Of a DNA stretch of 64,000 bases, positions 42,487 to 50,984 are shown one piece after another. The DNA is taken from positions 62,001-126,000 of the forward strand of contig NZ_JAHDTF010000004.1 in assembly GCF_018531465.1 (NCBI RefSeq), in the 5' to 3' direction. How positions within the stretch are numbered: position 1 is the stretch's first letter; every line of letters begins with the position of its first letter. This DNA is from Sphaerisporangium fuscum. Its GTDB lineage: Bacteria; Actinomycetota; Actinomycetes; Streptosporangiales; Streptosporangiaceae. Under the pieces are notes generated by a model that saw only the letters and a list, made by a program, of their open reading frames with translations, had not been told where the DNA came from and did no database searches. The translations under genes were made by a program, and so were the position numbers.

Positions 42487-43599
42487 CTAAGTCCGGCTGG
42501 AGGCCGGGGAGCAGCCGCAGGCTTCGGGGTCGGTGGCGGGGGTGGGGGTGCGGGCGGCGGCGTCGCGGAAGATGGAGGCGCCGGGGGTGGTGCCCGAGAG
42601 GGCGTCGGCGGCGAGGACGACGGCGGCGGCCGTGTACGCCGACTGTTCGTGCGGGAAGTGCTTCTCGTTGACGAACTGCCAGCCGGTCCAGTACGAGCCG
42701 TCCGCGTGCCGCAGGTGCTGCATGTCGCGGTAGACGGCCAGGGCGCGCTCACGGTCGCCCGCCGCGTCCAGGGTGAGCGCCAGCTCGCACGACTCGGCCC
42801 CCGTCACCCACGGCTGGTCGGACACGCAGCGGACGCCGAGGCCGGGGACGACGAACGTCTCCCACTCCTCCTCCAGCCGTCGCGCCGCGGCCTGCCCGCG
42901 CACCGCGCCGCCGAGGATCGGGTAGTACCAGTCCATGGAGAACCGGCTCTTGTCGGCGAACGCCTCCGGGTGGTCGGTGAGGGCGTGGCCGAGACGGTCG
43001 ACGGCCAGCTCCCAGTCGGGCTGCGGCTCGTCGAGGTACTCCCCGAGCAGCACGCCGCAGCGCAGTCCCTGGTGGATCGAGGAGCAGCCGGTGAGCAGGG
43101 CGTACGCCCCCGGCGCACCCGACGCCGTACGCTCCCACACGATCTCGCCGCGCGCGGTCTGCAGGCCGACGACGAAGTCGAGCGCCTTGCGCACCATCGG
43201 CCACATCGCGCGGGCGAAGTCCTCCTCGCCGGTGACCAGCAGGTCGTGCCAGACGCCGACGGCGACGTAGGCGGCGTGGTTGCTCTCGCCGTTCGTCTCA
43301 AGCGGCTCGCCGCGCAGCACCTTCATCGGCCACGACCCGTCGTCGCGCTGGTGGCGCAGCAGCCAGTCGTAGCCCTTCCTGGCCTCGGCGGTGAGGCCGG
43401 CCACCGTCATCGCCATGAGGCACTCGACGTGGTTCCACGCGTCGACGTGCCCCTCCGGCCACGGCACCCCGCCGTCGGGCTCCTGTACGGCCGCGATGCT
43501 CCGCGCCGTGGCGACCACCTGCTCGGCGGTGATCACCCCGGGCACGGACGGCAGGGTCGACGGGTGGCCGGGGGAGGGGACGGCGGCCGGTTCGGTCAT
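42487..43599 (-). CDS. Alpha/alpha-toroid protein (annotated 'prenyltransferase' in homologues)
   Basis: A 370-residue protein of repeated helical hairpins of the kind RSIAAVQEPDGGVPW, YDWLLRHQRDDGSWPM and QHLRHADGSYWTGWQF, each with a QxxDGxW-like turn. That is the squalene-cyclase/prenyltransferase toroid pattern. I see no DXDD acid motif or prenyl diphosphate site, so the common name may mislead; an uncharacterised glycan- or lipid-acting enzyme is as likely. It overlaps the methyltransferase gene by four bases and belongs to a GT4-methyltransferase-toroid operon. The last 40 residues are Ala/Thr/Pro-rich and low complexity. Confidence 0.85.
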   Translation of the reverse strand: MTEPAAVPSPGHPSTLPSVPGVITAEQVVATARSIAAVQEPDGGVPWPEGHVDAWNHVECLMAMTVAGLTAEARKGYDWLLRHQRDDGSWPMKVLRGEPLETNGESNHAAYVAVGVWHDLLVTGEEDFARAMWPMVRKALDFVVGLQTARGEIVWERTASGAPGAYALLTGCSSIHQGLRCGVLLGEYLDEPQPDWELAVDRLGHALTDHPEAFADKSRFSMDWYYPILGGAVRGQAAARRLEEEWETFVVPGLGVRCVSDQPWVTGAESCELALTLDAAGDRERALAVYRDMQHLRHADGSYWTGWQFVNEKHFPHEQSAYTAAAVVLAADALSGTTPGASIFRDAAARTPTPATDPEACGCSPASSRT

Positions 43600-44309
43600 G
43601 CGGGCTTCCGGACGTAGAGGACCACGCTCTTACCGATGAGGGGGTTGAGCACGGCCTCCGCGATCCGGGTGGCGGCCGGGCGCTTCATGATGTCCCAGAC
43701 CAGCAGCTCGTGGTACGCCTTGGCGAGCGGGTGGTCGTTGTCGTCGACGCCGACGGCGCACTTGATCCACCAGTAGGGCGAGTGCAGGCCGTGGGCGTAG
43801 TGGTGGGGGCCGATCTCCATGCCGATCGACTTCAGCTTCGCGGTCAGCTCGGCGAGGGTGTAGATCCGCACGTGCCCGCCGGGCGCCGTGTGGTACGCCT
43901 CCGACAGTGCCCAGCAGATGCGCTCGGGCAGGAAGCTCGGCACCGTGACGGCCGCGTGGCCGCCCGGCTTGAGCACGCGGTGGATCTCGCGCATCGCCGC
44001 CATGTCGTCCGGGATGTGCTCCAGCACCTCGGCCGCGATCACCCGGTCGAACGACGCGTCGGGGAACGGCATCGCCAGCGCGTCGCCGGTCACGGTCTCG
44101 CCGCTGGCGCCCTCCGGCACCTCGCCCGCCTTGTCCATCGCGGCGAACATGCTCGCGACGTTCTCCAGCTCCTTGGCGTCCTGGTCGAACGCCACGACGT
44201 CCGCGCCGCGCCGCAGCACCTCGAACGCGTGACGGCCACCGCCGCACCCGAGGTCGAGCACGCGGACACCGGGCCCGACCGGGAGCCTCCCGAAGTCGAC
44301 GGTCAGCAC
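43596..44309 (-). CDS. Class I SAM-dependent methyltransferase
   Basis: A 237-residue methyltransferase of the UbiE/Methyltransf_11 type. Motif I is VRVLDLGCGGGRHAFEVLRR at about residues 14-33; the later FDRVIAAEVLEHIPDDMAAM and LKPGGHAAVTVPSFLPERIC are motifs II and III. The GTG start has GGGGAGC upstream. Encoded between a GT4 glycosyltransferase and the toroid protein, it probably methylates a sugar or lipid carrier in the same pathway; that is contextual inference. Confidence 0.92.
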   Translation of the reverse strand: MLTVDFGRLPVGPGVRVLDLGCGGGRHAFEVLRRGADVVAFDQDAKELENVASMFAAMDKAGEVPEGASGETVTGDALAMPFPDASFDRVIAAEVLEHIPDDMAAMREIHRVLKPGGHAAVTVPSFLPERICWALSEAYHTAPGGHVRIYTLAELTAKLKSIGMEIGPHHYAHGLHSPYWWIKCAVGVDDNDHPLAKAYHELLVWDIMKRPAATRIAEAVLNPLIGKSVVLYVRKPA

Positions 44310-44373
44310 TTACCGCTCCCCTTTCGCCTTGCCGGGGTCGCCGTCCGGCGACCCTTCGCCGTGCCGAGAGCGG

Positions 44374-45684
44374 TCATCGCCGCCCTTTCTCCTGCTTGCG
44401 GGCCGCGATGGCCTCGCGGTACGCCTCGACGGTGCGCTTGGCGACGACCTGCCAGGTGTACCTCTCCATCACCCGGTCGTAGCCGGCCCGGCCCACGCGT
44501 TCGCGCTCCTCCGGCGAGTCGTGCAGGCGGCGCAGCACCGAGGCGAGCTCCTCGGGGTCGCCCGGCGCGACCTGGATCGCCGCGTCGCCGACGACCTCGG
44601 GAAGCGCGCCCGTCCGGCTGGCGACGAGCGGGGTCGCGCAGGCCATGTGCTCGACGGCGGGCAGCGAGAAGCCCTCGTACAGCGACGGCACGACCGAGAT
44701 CTCCGAGGTGGCGATGAGCTCGCCGAGCTCGTCGTCGGAGATGCCGTGCACGAACCGCACCCGGTCGCCGAGGGCGAGCTCCTGGACGAGCTTCTCGGTC
44801 GGCCCGCCGGGGGTGGGCTTGCTGACGACGGTGAGGTTCACGTCGCGTTCGGTGGCGAGCTTGGCGACGGCGCGCAGCAGGGTGGCGACGCCCTTCATCG
44901 GGGAGTCGGCGCTGGCGACGGCGACGATCGAGCCCTTGCGCCTGGGCAGGTGCGGACGCGGGTGGAAGTACCGGGTGTCGACGCCGAGGGGGATGAGCCG
45001 CATGCTGCTCTGCGGCACGTTGAAGTCGCGGTGGATGTCGGCGAGGCTCGACTCGCTGACGGTGAGGATCGGCTTCAGGCGGGGCGCGACGATGCTCTGC
45101 ATGCGCACGAAGCCGTACCAGCGGCGCATCGACAGCTGCTTGCGCAGCGGCGCGGCCTGCAGCTCGATGCGGCGGTCGACGCTGATCGGGTGGTGGATGG
45201 TGCCGACGACGGGGAACAGCTTCTGGATGCCGAGCACGCCGTAGCCGAGCGTCTGGTTGTCCTGCACGACGTCGAAGTCGCCCCGGCGCTTCTTCAGCGC
45301 GCGCAGTGCCCGCAGGCTGAAGGTCAGGGGCTCGGGGAAGCCGGCCGTCCACATCGTGGCGACCTCGAGCATGTCGATCCAGTCGCGGTACTCGTCCCGT
45401 TTGGGGGTGCGGAACGGGTCCTCGTCGCGGTAGAGGTCCAGGCTCGGCACCTTGGTCAGTACGACGCCTTCGTCCAGCTCGGGGTACGGCTGGCCGGAGA
45501 ACACCTCGACGTAGTGTCCGAGGGCGACGAGTTCGCGGCTGAGGTGGCGCAGGTAGACGCCCTGGCCGCCGCAGGTGGGCTTGCTGCGGTACGACAGCAG
45601 GGCGACGCGCAGCCGCCCTTCGGTGCCTTCCGGCTGGTTCGTTCCGTACGGTCCGTGCTCTCGCGCGTCGTCTGGAACCTCCAC
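44374..45684 (-). CDS. GT4-family glycosyltransferase
   Basis: A retaining GT-B glycosyltransferase of about 436 residues. The GTG at 45684 follows GAAAGGGG at good spacing; an ATG at 45732 would add 16 residues but has no ribosome site. The N-terminal lobe has LLSYRSKPTCGGQGVYLRHL with the Gly-rich acceptor loop. The C-terminal lobe has the EX7E motif in LYEGFSLPAVEHMACATPLV (about 310-330 of the mature numbering). It transfers a nucleotide-activated sugar to a lipid or glycan acceptor. It is divergent from gmd, so GDP-mannose or a GDP-deoxyhexose is a reasonable donor guess. Confidence 0.9.
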   Translation of the reverse strand: MEVPDDAREHGPYGTNQPEGTEGRLRVALLSYRSKPTCGGQGVYLRHLSRELVALGHYVEVFSGQPYPELDEGVVLTKVPSLDLYRDEDPFRTPKRDEYRDWIDMLEVATMWTAGFPEPLTFSLRALRALKKRRGDFDVVQDNQTLGYGVLGIQKLFPVVGTIHHPISVDRRIELQAAPLRKQLSMRRWYGFVRMQSIVAPRLKPILTVSESSLADIHRDFNVPQSSMRLIPLGVDTRYFHPRPHLPRRKGSIVAVASADSPMKGVATLLRAVAKLATERDVNLTVVSKPTPGGPTEKLVQELALGDRVRFVHGISDDELGELIATSEISVVPSLYEGFSLPAVEHMACATPLVASRTGALPEVVGDAAIQVAPGDPEELASVLRRLHDSPEERERVGRAGYDRVMERYTWQVVAKRTVEAYREAIAARKQEKGRR

Positions 45685-45732
45685 GGACACCCCTTTCAAG
45701 GCGGTGCTCGGTAGCCGCCCACAAGTGGGCAT

Positions 45733-45996
45733 GTACCGCGAAAGCTGATCTTAGACGCGAAGACTACCATCTTGGGGTAGACATGGAATTGTGCCTCACA
45801 TCACGCTCAGTGGCCGCGAGCTGGGAAGTTAGGCTGACCGAGCGCTGCTCGGTAGAACGGGTTCTATGGAGGGTCGGCGGGCCGGTCCGTCACCCGTAGC
45901 GCTCCACCGGGGGCATGGCGGTACATTCGCGTCTTACAGCTCGAAGTTCGGGTGAAGCCATCCAAGCCGCCAAGCCCGAGGAACCAGGAGGACCTG
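45733..45996. promoter_or_regulatory. Divergent GT4/gmd promoter region
   Basis: A 264-bp region serving both directions. ACCGAGC-gct-GCTCGGT (45837-45853) is a perfect inverted repeat that directly abuts TAGAAC-gg-GTTCTA (45853-45866), a perfect palindrome fitting the KstR-type TnnAACnnGTTnnA. I could not place -35/-10 boxes with confidence. Confidence 0.55.
45853..45866. promoter_or_regulatory. KstR-like box upstream of gmd
   Basis: TAGAACGGGTTCTA is a perfect palindrome around a 2-bp centre and fits the same 14-bp pattern as the boxes at 31315 and 57488. It lies about 130 bp upstream of the gmd start. Confidence 0.5.
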
Positions 45997-47022
45997 TTGG
46001 CCAGGCGTGCGCTGATCACTGGCATCACCGGGCAGGACGGCTCCTACCTCGCCGAACACCTGCTCGACCAGGGATACGACGTCTGGGGCCTCGTGCGAGG
46101 GCAGGCCAACCCCCGGGTCTCGCGGGTCCGCAAGCTCCTGCAGGACGTGCAGCTTGTGCGCGGCGACCTGCTCGACCAGGGCTCCCTCATCTCCGCCGTG
46201 GAACGTGTTCAGCCGGACGAGGTCTACAACCTCGGCGCCATCTCCTTCGTCCCCATGTCGTGGGAGCAGGCCGAGCTGACGGCCGAGGTGACCGGCATGG
46301 GCGTGCTTCGCATGCTGGAGGCCATCAGGGTGTGCTCGGGGATCACGTCCTCCCGGGCGGCAGGCTCCGGACAGATCCGCTTTTATCAGGCTTCGTCCTC
46401 GGAGATGTTCGGGCAGGTGCGCGAGACGCCGCAGAACGAGCGCACTCCCTTCCATCCGCGCTCGCCGTACGGCGTCGCCAAGGCCTACGGGCACTTCCTC
46501 ACCCAGAACTACCGCGAGTCGTACGGCATGTTCGCCGTCTCCGGGATCCTGTTCAACCACGAGTCGCCCCGGCGCGGCGCGGAGTTCGTCACCCGCAAGG
46601 TGAGCCTGGGCGCGGCGCGGATCAAGCTCGGCCTCGCCTCCGAACTGCGACTGGGCAATCTGTCGGCCCGGCGCGACTGGGGCTACGCCGGCGACTACGT
46701 GCAGGCCATGCGCCTGATGCTCCAGGCCGACGCGCCCGAGGACTATGTCATCGGCACCGGCCGCACCCAGTCGGTGCGGGAGCTGGTCGTCGCCGCGTTC
46801 GAGGCCGCCGGGCTCGACTGGGAGCGGTACGTCGTCGCCGACCAGGCGCTGCACCGTCCCGCCGAGGTCGACCTGCTGTGCGCCGACCCCAAGAAGGCGC
46901 GCGTGCAGCTCGGCTGGGAGCCCTCGGTGCCGTTCGAGGACCTGGTCGCCATGATGGTCGAGTCGGACATCAAGCTCCTGTCCGACGGCGGCGACCCCGA
47001 CCAGGACTCCTCCTGGCCGTAA
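45997..47022 (+). CDS. gmd: GDP-mannose 4,6-dehydratase
   Basis: A 341-residue extended SDR that converts GDP-mannose to GDP-4-keto-6-deoxymannose. I take the TTG at 45997 because AGGAGG precedes it by five bases and the product then begins ARRALITGITGQDGSYLAEH, the usual start of GMD; a GTG at 45952 has no ribosome site. Motifs: cofactor site TGITGQDGSYL, catalytic Ser in QASSSEMFG, YxxxK in SPYGVAKAYGH and the late NHESPRRGAEFVTRKVSLGA. A four-residue hydrophobic insertion lies near SGITSSRAAGSG. No GDP-fucose synthase or RMD gene follows, so the end sugar (for example D-rhamnose, L-fucose or perosamine) is unknown. Confidence 0.93.
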   Translation: MARRALITGITGQDGSYLAEHLLDQGYDVWGLVRGQANPRVSRVRKLLQDVQLVRGDLLDQGSLISAVERVQPDEVYNLGAISFVPMSWEQAELTAEVTGMGVLRMLEAIRVCSGITSSRAAGSGQIRFYQASSSEMFGQVRETPQNERTPFHPRSPYGVAKAYGHFLTQNYRESYGMFAVSGILFNHESPRRGAEFVTRKVSLGAARIKLGLASELRLGNLSARRDWGYAGDYVQAMRLMLQADAPEDYVIGTGRTQSVRELVVAAFEAAGLDWERYVVADQALHRPAEVDLLCADPKKARVQLGWEPSVPFEDLVAMMVESDIKLLSDGGDPDQDSSWP

Positions 47023-47169
47023 GCTCGCTTCCCCTTGCGTTCCGGCCACACTTTGTAAACGAGCCTTACGATTCATCGCGCAGCACTTGACCACTGAGTC
47101 CCGGCGTCAGTTGGATCGGCAGTCACCACACAAGTGGTCCACGCCCTCGACCCCCAGCGGGAGCGCAAG

Positions 47170-48366
47170 ATGCCACGACGTCTGATCGTCAGCGGGCTCA
47201 CCGGCACGGTCCTCCTCCTCTCGGGAGCACTCGCCGGGACCCAGGCGGACGCCCAAGCCCGTCCCGTCGCCGTGAAGGCGGCCTCCTTCACCCATCCCGG
47301 CGTCCTCGTCGGCAAGGAAGGCCTCGGCTTCGTCGCGGGCAAGGTCGCGGCCGGAGCCGAGCCGTGGAAGACGGCCTTCGCGAAGATGAAGGCGAGCAGG
47401 TACGCCTCGCTCAGCCGCACCCCGAAGCCCCGCGCGAACGTCGAGTGCGGGTCCGGCTCCAACCCGAACAACGGCTGCTCGGATGAGCGTGAGGACGCCC
47501 TCGCCGCCTACACCGACGCGCTGATGTGGGCGATCACCAAGGACGTCCGGTACGCCGAGAAGTCCATCGCGATCATGGACGCCTGGTCGCCGGTGATCAA
47601 GGAGCACACCAACTCGAACGCCCCCCTGCAGACCGGCTGGTCGGGCGCGTCCTGGTCTCGGGCCGCGGAGATCATCAAGCACCTGTACGGCACGTGGCCG
47701 AACGCGGGCAGGTTCGCCACCATGCTCCGGACCGTCTACCTCCCCTTGGTCATCAAGGGAGCCCCGGCCAAGAACGGCAACTGGGAACTCATCATGACCG
47801 ACGCCGCGATCGGCATCGCGGTCTTCCTCGACGACAGGGCGTCGTTCGACACGGCCGTGGGCACCTGGCGCAAGCGGCTCCCGGCGTACATCTACCTCAA
47901 GTCGGACGGCCCGCTCCCCGTCCCGCCGCCCGGAGCCGGCAAGGACACCGGAGCCGAACTGATCGACTACTGGCAGGGGCAGAAGACGTTCGTCGACGGG
48001 CTCAGCCAGGAGACCTGCCGCGACTTCGGGCACACCGGGTGGGGCATCGACGCCGCCGTCCACGTCGCCGAGACCGCCCGACTCCAGGGCGTCGACCTGT
48101 ACGCCGAGGGCAAGGACCGGCTGCGGCACGCGCTCGGCTTCCACGCGGCGTACGAACTCGGCGCCGCGGTGCCGTCGTGGCTGTGCGGCGGCAAGGTGAA
48201 CCTCGGCCTCGGCCCGGTCGCCGAGATCGGCTACAACGCCCTGCACAACCGCCTCGGCATCGCGATGTCCAAGACCGCCCAGTACGTCACCACGACCCGC
48301 CCCTCCGGCTCCGACGACCGCTTCCTCGCCTGGGAAACCCTCACCCACGCCGAAAACCCCAGCTGA
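47170..48366 (+). CDS. Secreted alginate-lyase-family protein
   Basis: A 398-residue exported protein from the ATG at 47170 (GGGAG six bases upstream), with a signal peptide MPRRLIVSGLTGTVLLLSG to ADA. The mature part is an alpha/alpha barrel of the Alginate_lyase (PL5-like) family: ASFTHPGVLVGKEGLGFVAG, SREDALAAYTDALMWAIT-like helices, KNGNWELIMTDAAIGIAVFL and the His-containing GHTGWGIDAAVHVAETARL. It is predicted to cleave uronic-acid polysaccharides outside the cell, but members of this family in actinomycetes are rarely characterised. It lies downstream of gmd with its own start and a strong terminator. Confidence 0.88.
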   Translation: MPRRLIVSGLTGTVLLLSGALAGTQADAQARPVAVKAASFTHPGVLVGKEGLGFVAGKVAAGAEPWKTAFAKMKASRYASLSRTPKPRANVECGSGSNPNNGCSDEREDALAAYTDALMWAITKDVRYAEKSIAIMDAWSPVIKEHTNSNAPLQTGWSGASWSRAAEIIKHLYGTWPNAGRFATMLRTVYLPLVIKGAPAKNGNWELIMTDAAIGIAVFLDDRASFDTAVGTWRKRLPAYIYLKSDGPLPVPPPGAGKDTGAELIDYWQGQKTFVDGLSQETCRDFGHTGWGIDAAVHVAETARLQGVDLYAEGKDRLRHALGFHAAYELGAAVPSWLCGGKVNLGLGPVAEIGYNALHNRLGIAMSKTAQYVTTTRPSGSDDRFLAWETLTHAENPS

Positions 48367-48413
48367 CCAGCCGAACCGCGCTGGAGCTCCCCCGCGGGTG
48401 ACGGCGGGTCGGT

Positions 48414-48444
48414 CCCTCGCCCGGGAGGGGTTCCCGGGCGAGGG
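48414..48444. terminator. Terminator after the alginate-lyase-family gene
   Basis: CCCTCGCCCGGGA and TCCCGGGCGAGGG form a perfect 13-bp stem with a 5-nt loop between two convergent genes. Confidence 0.88.
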
Positions 48445-48454
48445 GAACCGGGTG

Positions 48455-48886
48455 TCAGTCGTCGTGCTTCTGGCGGAACTCGATGATCTTGCCGGTCTTC
48501 ACGGAGACGTAGACGCGGTACTCGGCGCGGCCGTCGCGCAGTTCGACCTTCCAGACGCGGTGGCCGTGCTCCCACTCGCGCTCGACCTTCGTGACCCTGG
48601 CGCCGGGGACGCGCTTCTTGGCGACCCTCACCGCCTGCCGGTAGCCGATCCCGGCCGTGGCCGACCGCGTGGCGGAAACGGACGGGACGTCGTCGGCCCC
48701 GTGGGAAGCGGCGGAGGCGGTCCGGACCGTGGAGGTCACGGCGGGGGCGCCGAGCCCGGTCGCGGCGGGGGTGTCGAGTGCGGTCGCGGCCGAGGCGGTC
48801 ACCGCCCCGGTGCCGAGGACGGCGAGGACGCCGACGCCGGCGATCGTGAGCTTCGCGGCCTTGCTGATGCGCTGTGTGTTCGTCAT
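48455..48886 (-). CDS. PepSY-domain exported protein
   Basis: A 143-residue protein beginning MTNTQRISKAAKLTIAGVGV, with a signal peptide ending ASA. An Ala/Thr-rich linker (about 40-75) follows, then a PepSY-like domain, GIGYRQAVRVAKKRVPGARV, WKVELRDGRAEYRVYVSVKTG. PepSY domains are thought to be protease-inhibitory or ligand-binding modules exported to the cell wall. It is encoded immediately downstream of a histidine kinase/response regulator pair on the same strand, 47 bp after the kinase stop, which fits a sensor accessory or regulated product. A GTG seven codons earlier is an alternative start. Confidence 0.88.
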   Translation of the reverse strand: MTNTQRISKAAKLTIAGVGVLAVLGTGAVTASAATALDTPAATGLGAPAVTSTVRTASAASHGADDVPSVSATRSATAGIGYRQAVRVAKKRVPGARVTKVEREWEHGHRVWKVELRDGRAEYRVYVSVKTGKIIEFRQKHDD

Positions 48887-48933
48887 GTGCCCAAGGCTCG
48901 CGCCCACCCCGCTAAGCCCGCGCTGCGGCGACG

Positions 48934-50214
48934 TTAAGGAGTCGCTAAGGGGGAGCCGAGCTCCAGCACCACCATGGCGCCGCCGCTCCGGGACGCCTCC
49001 AGACGCAGGGCGCCGCCGGACGTCTCGGCGGTCCGCCGGGCGATGTCGAGCCCCAGCCCTGTGGACCCCGCGCCGCTGGCGCCACGTTCGAGAGGGGCGC
49101 CGCGGTGCCCGAAGCCCGGCCCGGAGTCGGCGACCTCCAGCCGGGCCCCGCCGCCGGTGGCCACCAGCCGTACGGAGAAGGCGGCCCCCTCCGGGGTGTG
49201 GGCGAACACGTTGCCGAGCAGCGCGTCCACGCAGGCCGACAGCTCGGCGGCGCCCACCGCCACCGGCAGCGGCCCCGGCGGCAGGTCGAGGTCGTTCGGC
49301 CGTCCCTGGTCCTCCGCCAGGACCGACCAGAACCTGACACGCTCGGCCACCACCGCCCTGGCGTCACAGCTCTCCTGCTCGCTGGACCGGCGGCGTACGT
49401 CCGTGATGACCGACGTGACGGCGCGTTCGAGCGCGTCGACGCGGGCGCCGAGCCGCGCGGCCTCCTCCGGGTCGGCCAGCGACTCGGCCTCCAGCCGCAG
49501 CCCGGTCAGCGGCGTCCGCAGCCGGTGGGAGATGTCGGCGGCCGTCTCGCGTTCCTCGGCGAGCAGGTCGGTGATCCGGCCCGCGAGATGGTCCAGGGCC
49601 CGCGCCACCTCGCGTACCTCGGGGGGACCTCCCGGCGTGGTCCGCGCGTCGAGGTCCCCGGCGGCCAGCCGGTGCGACACGCGGGCCAGCTGGGTCATGG
49701 GACGGGTCAGGGCGAGGGCCAGCCGGTCGGCCACCAGGATGCCCACTCCGATCAGGACCAGCCCGAGCACCAGCATGCCGGTCCACGCCTGGCTCACCCC
49801 GCGACGCAGGTCGTCCTCGCTCAGATACGCCCGCACCACCGCCGTACCGCCGGGCAGCCCTTGGACGGCGACCAGCACCTCCAGCCCGGACGGCGTCTCG
49901 GCCGTCAGGCTCTGCCCCCGCGCGGCCAGTTCCACGGCAGGCGACCTGGGCGCCTGGGCGCCCACGACCTGCCCTCCGGGAAGGAACACGGTGATCGGGT
50001 GTCCGCCCGACGCGGCGGTCCGCTCGGCGGTCAGCGCGAGCGCCGTGGTGTCCGCGCCGCCCACGGACGCGGCGACCGACTGCGCCTCCGCGGTGGCCTG
50101 GGTGACGGCGCTGCTCTCCGCCAGGGCCCTGACCAGCAGTCCCAGCGGTACGAGCAGGGCGATCAGCACCAGGGACGTGGTCGCCGCGACGAGCAGCGCG
50201 AGCCAGCGCCTCAC
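48934..50214 (-). CDS. Two-component sensor histidine kinase
   Basis: A 426-residue membrane kinase, starting at the GTG that overlaps the response regulator stop (GTGA). Two membrane helices (about 4-30 and 145-170) flank a 115-residue extracellular sensor (TLTAERTAASGGHPITVFLP...). A HAMP-like linker follows (ALTRPMTQLARVSHRLAAGD). The phosphoacceptor helix is ADISHRLRTPLTGLRLEAES, with the catalytic ATPase domain after it (ALLGNVFAHTPEG N-box, VADSGPGFGHRG G-box). The signal is unknown. The adjacent PepSY gene suggests an envelope stimulus. Confidence 0.93.
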   Translation of the reverse strand: MRRWLALLVAATTSLVLIALLVPLGLLVRALAESSAVTQATAEAQSVAASVGGADTTALALTAERTAASGGHPITVFLPGGQVVGAQAPRSPAVELAARGQSLTAETPSGLEVLVAVQGLPGGTAVVRAYLSEDDLRRGVSQAWTGMLVLGLVLIGVGILVADRLALALTRPMTQLARVSHRLAAGDLDARTTPGGPPEVREVARALDHLAGRITDLLAEERETAADISHRLRTPLTGLRLEAESLADPEEAARLGARVDALERAVTSVITDVRRRSSEQESCDARAVVAERVRFWSVLAEDQGRPNDLDLPPGPLPVAVGAAELSACVDALLGNVFAHTPEGAAFSVRLVATGGGARLEVADSGPGFGHRGAPLERGASGAGSTGLGLDIARRTAETSGGALRLEASRSGGAMVVLELGSPLATP

Positions 50215-50891
50215 GACGGGTCGACCAGCTTGACCCCGACACCGCGCACGGTCTGCAGGTAGCGCGGCTCCTGGGCCGTCTCGCCGAGCTTGCGGCGCAG
50301 CCACGACAGGTGGACGTCCACGGTCTTGTCCGCCCCGCCGTAGGGCACCTGCCACACCTCGGTGAGCAGTTCCCGCTTGGTCACCACCTCGCCGCGGCGG
50401 GCGGCCAGGTAGTGCAGCAGGTCGAACTCCCGCGGCGTGAGGTCCAGGAGCGCGCCGCCGAGGCGGGCCTCCCGGCTGCGCGGGTCCAGCCGCAGCTCTC
50501 CGACGCTCACCGAGGAGTCGGTACGGCTCTCGGCGCCGCGGCGGAGCACGGCCCGGACCCGGGCGTCCAGTTGGGCGGCGCTGAAGGGCTTGACCACGTA
50601 GTCGTCGGCTCCGGCGTCGAGCAGCCGGACCATCTCGGCGTCGCCGTCCCGCGCGGTGGCCACGATCACCGGTACCCGGCTGACCGCGCGCAGCATGCGC
50701 AGCATCTCGGTGCCGTCCAGGTCGGGCAGGCCGAGGTCGAGCACGATCAGGTCGGGGCGTTCCGCGAGGGCCTGCCGCAGGCCGTCCATCGCGGTGGGGG
50801 CGGAGGACACCGCGTGACCGCGGTCACGCAGGCCTCGCATGAGAGCGGTGCGGATCGTCGCGTCATCCTCGACGAGCAGGACGGTAGCCAT
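50211..50891 (-). CDS. OmpR-family response regulator
   Basis: A 226-residue regulator with a receiver domain (MATVLLVEDDATIRTALMRG, phosphoacceptor Asp52 in LIVLDLGLPDLDG, switch Thr in VIVATARDGDAEMV, Lys in DDYVVKPFS). An OmpR winged helix follows (LTPREFDLLHYLAARRGEVV, VDVHLSWLRRKLGE). It forms an operon with the kinase encoded next, overlapping it. The perfect 7-bp inverted repeat at 50895-50909, just upstream of the ATG, is probably an autoregulatory site. Confidence 0.94.
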   Translation of the reverse strand: MATVLLVEDDATIRTALMRGLRDRGHAVSSAPTAMDGLRQALAERPDLIVLDLGLPDLDGTEMLRMLRAVSRVPVIVATARDGDAEMVRLLDAGADDYVVKPFSAAQLDARVRAVLRRGAESRTDSSVSVGELRLDPRSREARLGGALLDLTPREFDLLHYLAARRGEVVTKRELLTEVWQVPYGGADKTVDVHLSWLRRKLGETAQEPRYLQTVRGVGVKLVDPS

Positions 50892-50894
50892 GTG

Positions 50895-50909
50895 CGGTTA
50901 CGGTAACCG
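50895..50909. promoter_or_regulatory. Inverted repeat upstream of response regulator
   Basis: CGGTTAC-g-GTAACCG is a perfect 7-bp inverted repeat whose near end is only 3 bp from the start codon; a repressor or activator bound there would cover the ribosome site. Confidence 0.5.
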
Positions 50910-50926
50910 GTCCGGCGGCATGGACA

Positions 50927-50948
50927 TAAGGGCGTTATGGTGCCCTTA
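50927..50948. promoter_or_regulatory. Inverted repeat between divergent regulator and secreted-protein genes
   Basis: TAAGGGC (50927-50933) and GCCCTTA (50942-50948) are complementary across 8 bp, midway between the response regulator gene and the rightward gene at 50985. It is a candidate shared control site. Confidence 0.4.
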
Positions 50949-50984
50949 ACCCCCTATTAGCGTCCGGTCGGGGAGGATCTGCGC

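Noticed and set aside
45733..45996. tRNA or small RNA gene in the GT4/gmd gap
   Set aside because: The paired segments are short palindromes without a cloverleaf, T-loop or CCA-end pattern; they read better as operators.
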